From Alcaligenaceae bacterium UBA6179 (GTDB taxonomy: Bacteria; Pseudomonadota; Gammaproteobacteria; Burkholderiales; Burkholderiaceae_B), in NCBI GenBank assembly GCA_002422175.1, contig DITR01000173.1:1-6489 (forward strand): a DNA stretch of 6,489 nt, given 5' to 3'. Below, piece by piece: positions 5,031-6,489 of the stretch. The notes under the pieces are model-generated. The model was not told where the DNA came from, searched no databases, and saw only the letters and a list, made by a program, of their open reading frames with translations. How positions within the stretch are numbered: the first letter of the stretch is position 1; the number at the start of each line of letters is the position of its first letter. The translations under genes and the position numbers were made by a program.

Positions 5031-6489
5031 TCGGCAGTCCTACCTTTAGGTGCAAAGAGGCCCTGGGGTCTTTTTTGAATAAACAAAATAATAAACATCA
5101 AAATTGTTATTTTTGCGATCACTGCACCTGAAAACGGTTCAATGAATTTATTAAGAGCACCCAAACCTAATGCTGCAACCACCGTTCCAGCCAACTGACC
5201 CACCCCACCTAATACAACAACCATAAATGAATCAACAATGTAGGTGCGGCCTAGATCAGGCCCAACGTTACCCAGCTGCGATAAAGCGACGCCAGCCAAA
5301 CCTGCAATACCAGCGCCTAAGCCAAATGTCAGCATATCAACTCGACCTGTTGGCACACCAACACAATCAGCCATTCGACGGTTTTGCGTGATGGCTCTTA
5401 CAAAGAGCCCTATACGTGTATATTGCAATATCAACCAAACAAAAAGAACGACTAACAAAGCAAAGATAAATATTGAAATTCGGTTGTAGCTAATCACTAA
5501 ACTACCCATGACGTGCAACCCACCACTCATCCAGCTTGGGTTAGCGACCTCGACATTTTGTGCACCAAAAATTGATCTCACCGCTTGCATTAAGATTAAA
5601 CTGATGCCCCAAGTTGCAAGAAGCGTTTCAAGTGGGCGACCATATAGCCAACGTATAACGGTTCGCTCAAGCACCATGCCAACGACTGCTGTGACGACAA
5701 AAGCGACGGGCAATGCTGCAACAACATACCAATCAAAAGCGGTTGGTAACCACTGTTTAAATAATGTTTGCACAACGTAAGTTGAATAGGCACCTATCAT
5801 TAACAATTCGCCATGTGCCATGTTAATAACGCCCATCAACCCAAAGGTGATGGCAAGCCCTAAAGAAACGAGTAGCAATACACTGCCCAAACTCAAGCCA
5901 AAGAAAATGTTACCTAACCAAGACTCGATGGTGAGTTGATACTCAATTTTTTTAAGTGCGATTTCGGTGGCTTGTCGAATAATGAGTGGCTCTAAAAACT
6001 GGCCTTGTTCATTTTTGTTTAATAAAGGCCTTAATGTTTGTATAAACTGCCCTTGCCCACTTTCACCCAACGCTGCAATAGCATTTGAACGTATTTCATT
6101 ATCTGGCGCCCGCAGATTGGCACTTGCGATCGAAAGGTCTAAAGCATAAGCAACATTTGTATTTTTTTCTTGAGCACGCGCTTTTATTAGAATTGGAAGC
6201 CTTTCAAAATCGACGTTTGTCTGCAACTCTTTCACTGCTCGCAAACGTATTTCTGGGCTATTACTAAAGATGAGTGAATAAGCTAATGCATTTTTTATAC
6301 CCGATCGTAAACGATTGTTTAGTCTTATTTTCTCTACATCGGGAGGCATAACCAAGACGGGAATACCATCAATTAAATTGATAATTGTGCCATTAGATTT
6401 TTCTAGATAAATTTGACCTTGATGATTAACTCTGACTTGACCATTACTAATTGCTGTGAGCACTTCCTCTGCATGCGGTGAACCCGACT
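5027..6489 (-). CDS. urtB: Urea ABC transporter permease UrtB, 5' end cut by window edge
   Basis: Inner-membrane permease (LivH type) partnering UrtC in urea import. The frame stays open to the right edge. Upstream of the GTG at 6463 it reads SGSPHAEE with no stop, so that GTG is probably internal and the true start lies outside. Residue numbers here count from that GTG. Residues about 1-180 form a soluble domain with an IRLNNRLR block (46-53) and helical HEAT-like repeats, for example DNEIRSNAIAALGES (121-135). The permease follows, beginning GLSLGSVLLLVSLGLAITFG (189-208) then VINMAHGE (212-219). The coupling loop is near 356-378 and the family C-terminus is QKRPQGLFAPKGR (463-475). Proteobacterial UrtB proteins commonly carry such a domain behind a signal peptide; the signal peptide is not in view. 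No promoter is visible. Confidence 0.95.
   Translation of the reverse strand, partial: SGSPHAEEVLTAISNGQVRVNHQGQIYLEKSNGTIINLIDGIPVLVMPPDVEKIRLNNRLRSGIKNALAYSLIFSNSPEIRLRAVKELQTNVDFERLPILIKARAQEKNTNVAYALDLSIASANLRAPDNEIRSNAIAALGESGQGQFIQTLRPLLNKNEQGQFLEPLIIRQATEIALKKIEYQLTIESWLGNIFFGLSLGSVLLLVSLGLAITFGLMGVINMAHGELLMIGAYSTYVVQTLFKQWLPTAFDWYVVAALPVAFVVTAVVGMVLERTVIRWLYGRPLETLLATWGISLILMQAVRSIFGAQNVEVANPSWMSGGLHVMGSLVISYNRISIFIFALLVVLFVWLILQYTRIGLFVRAITQNRRMADCVGVPTGRVDMLTFGLGAGIAGLAGVALSQLGNVGPDLGRTYIVDSFMVVVLGGVGQLAGTVVAALGLGALNKFIEPFSGAVIAKITILMFIILFIQKRPQGLFAPKGRTAE
5038..5044 (-). promoter_or_regulatory. Ribosome binding site of urtC
   Basis: On the minus strand GGTAGGA ends 7 nt before the ATG at 5030-5028, inside the last codons of urtB. 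It supports the ATGA-overlapping start of UrtC. Confidence 0.7.

Noticed and set aside
5596..5793. Minus-strand 65-codon frame inside urtB
   Set aside because: Out-of-frame shadow within the permease region, which is intact in its own frame.
1..6489. Search for CRISPR repeats, insertion sequences, tRNA/rRNA genes, toxin-antitoxin or defence genes
   Set aside because: Nothing was seen by eye. The window is filled by eight genes of known families with about 70 bases of noncoding DNA, so no undescribed system is claimed.

Overview
This window is a urea-acquisition and urea-hydrolysis locus from a bacterium, most likely a gammaproteobacterium with moderate-to-low GC. That taxonomic guess rests on the style of the protein sequences and the presence of a long N-terminal domain on UrtB. 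It is an inference and no genus can be named. The sequence is almost entirely coding. The only real intergenic gap is about 70 bases, between ureG and urtE.

Left half, + strand (1-2273): the 3' end of an urease operon. It holds the last 125 codons of ureC (catalytic alpha subunit, cut by the left edge), then the nickel-delivery accessory genes ureE, ureF and ureG. The genes are tightly packed: 2 nt between ureC and ureE, a 4-nt ATGA overlap between ureE and ureF, and 9 nt between ureF and ureG. UreE supplies Ni(II), UreG is the GTPase that carries it, and UreF (with UreD/UreH, not in the window) couples GTP hydrolysis to activation of the UreC active site.

Right half, - strand (2345-6489): the distal part of a urea ABC-transporter operon read as urtB-urtC-urtD-urtE. 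It encodes two membrane permeases (UrtB, UrtC) and two ATPases (UrtD, UrtE), joined by two 4-nt ATGA overlaps and a 2-nt gap. urtB runs off the right edge. The solute-binding protein gene urtA would be expected beyond that edge.

The two operons converge on 2274-2344. This gap holds a rho-independent terminator oriented for the urt operon and a 12-bp tandem duplication. No matching terminator is visible for the urease operon.

Together the genes describe import of urea by UrtABCDE and its hydrolysis to ammonia and CO2 by nickel urease, a nitrogen-scavenging pathway. I see no mobile element, CRISPR array, RNA gene or unknown system. The points worth a second look are the asymmetric ATP sites predicted for UrtD/UrtE, the HEAT-like domain on UrtB, the in-frame ureF-stop-ureG junction with a forced TTG start, and the one-sided terminator.
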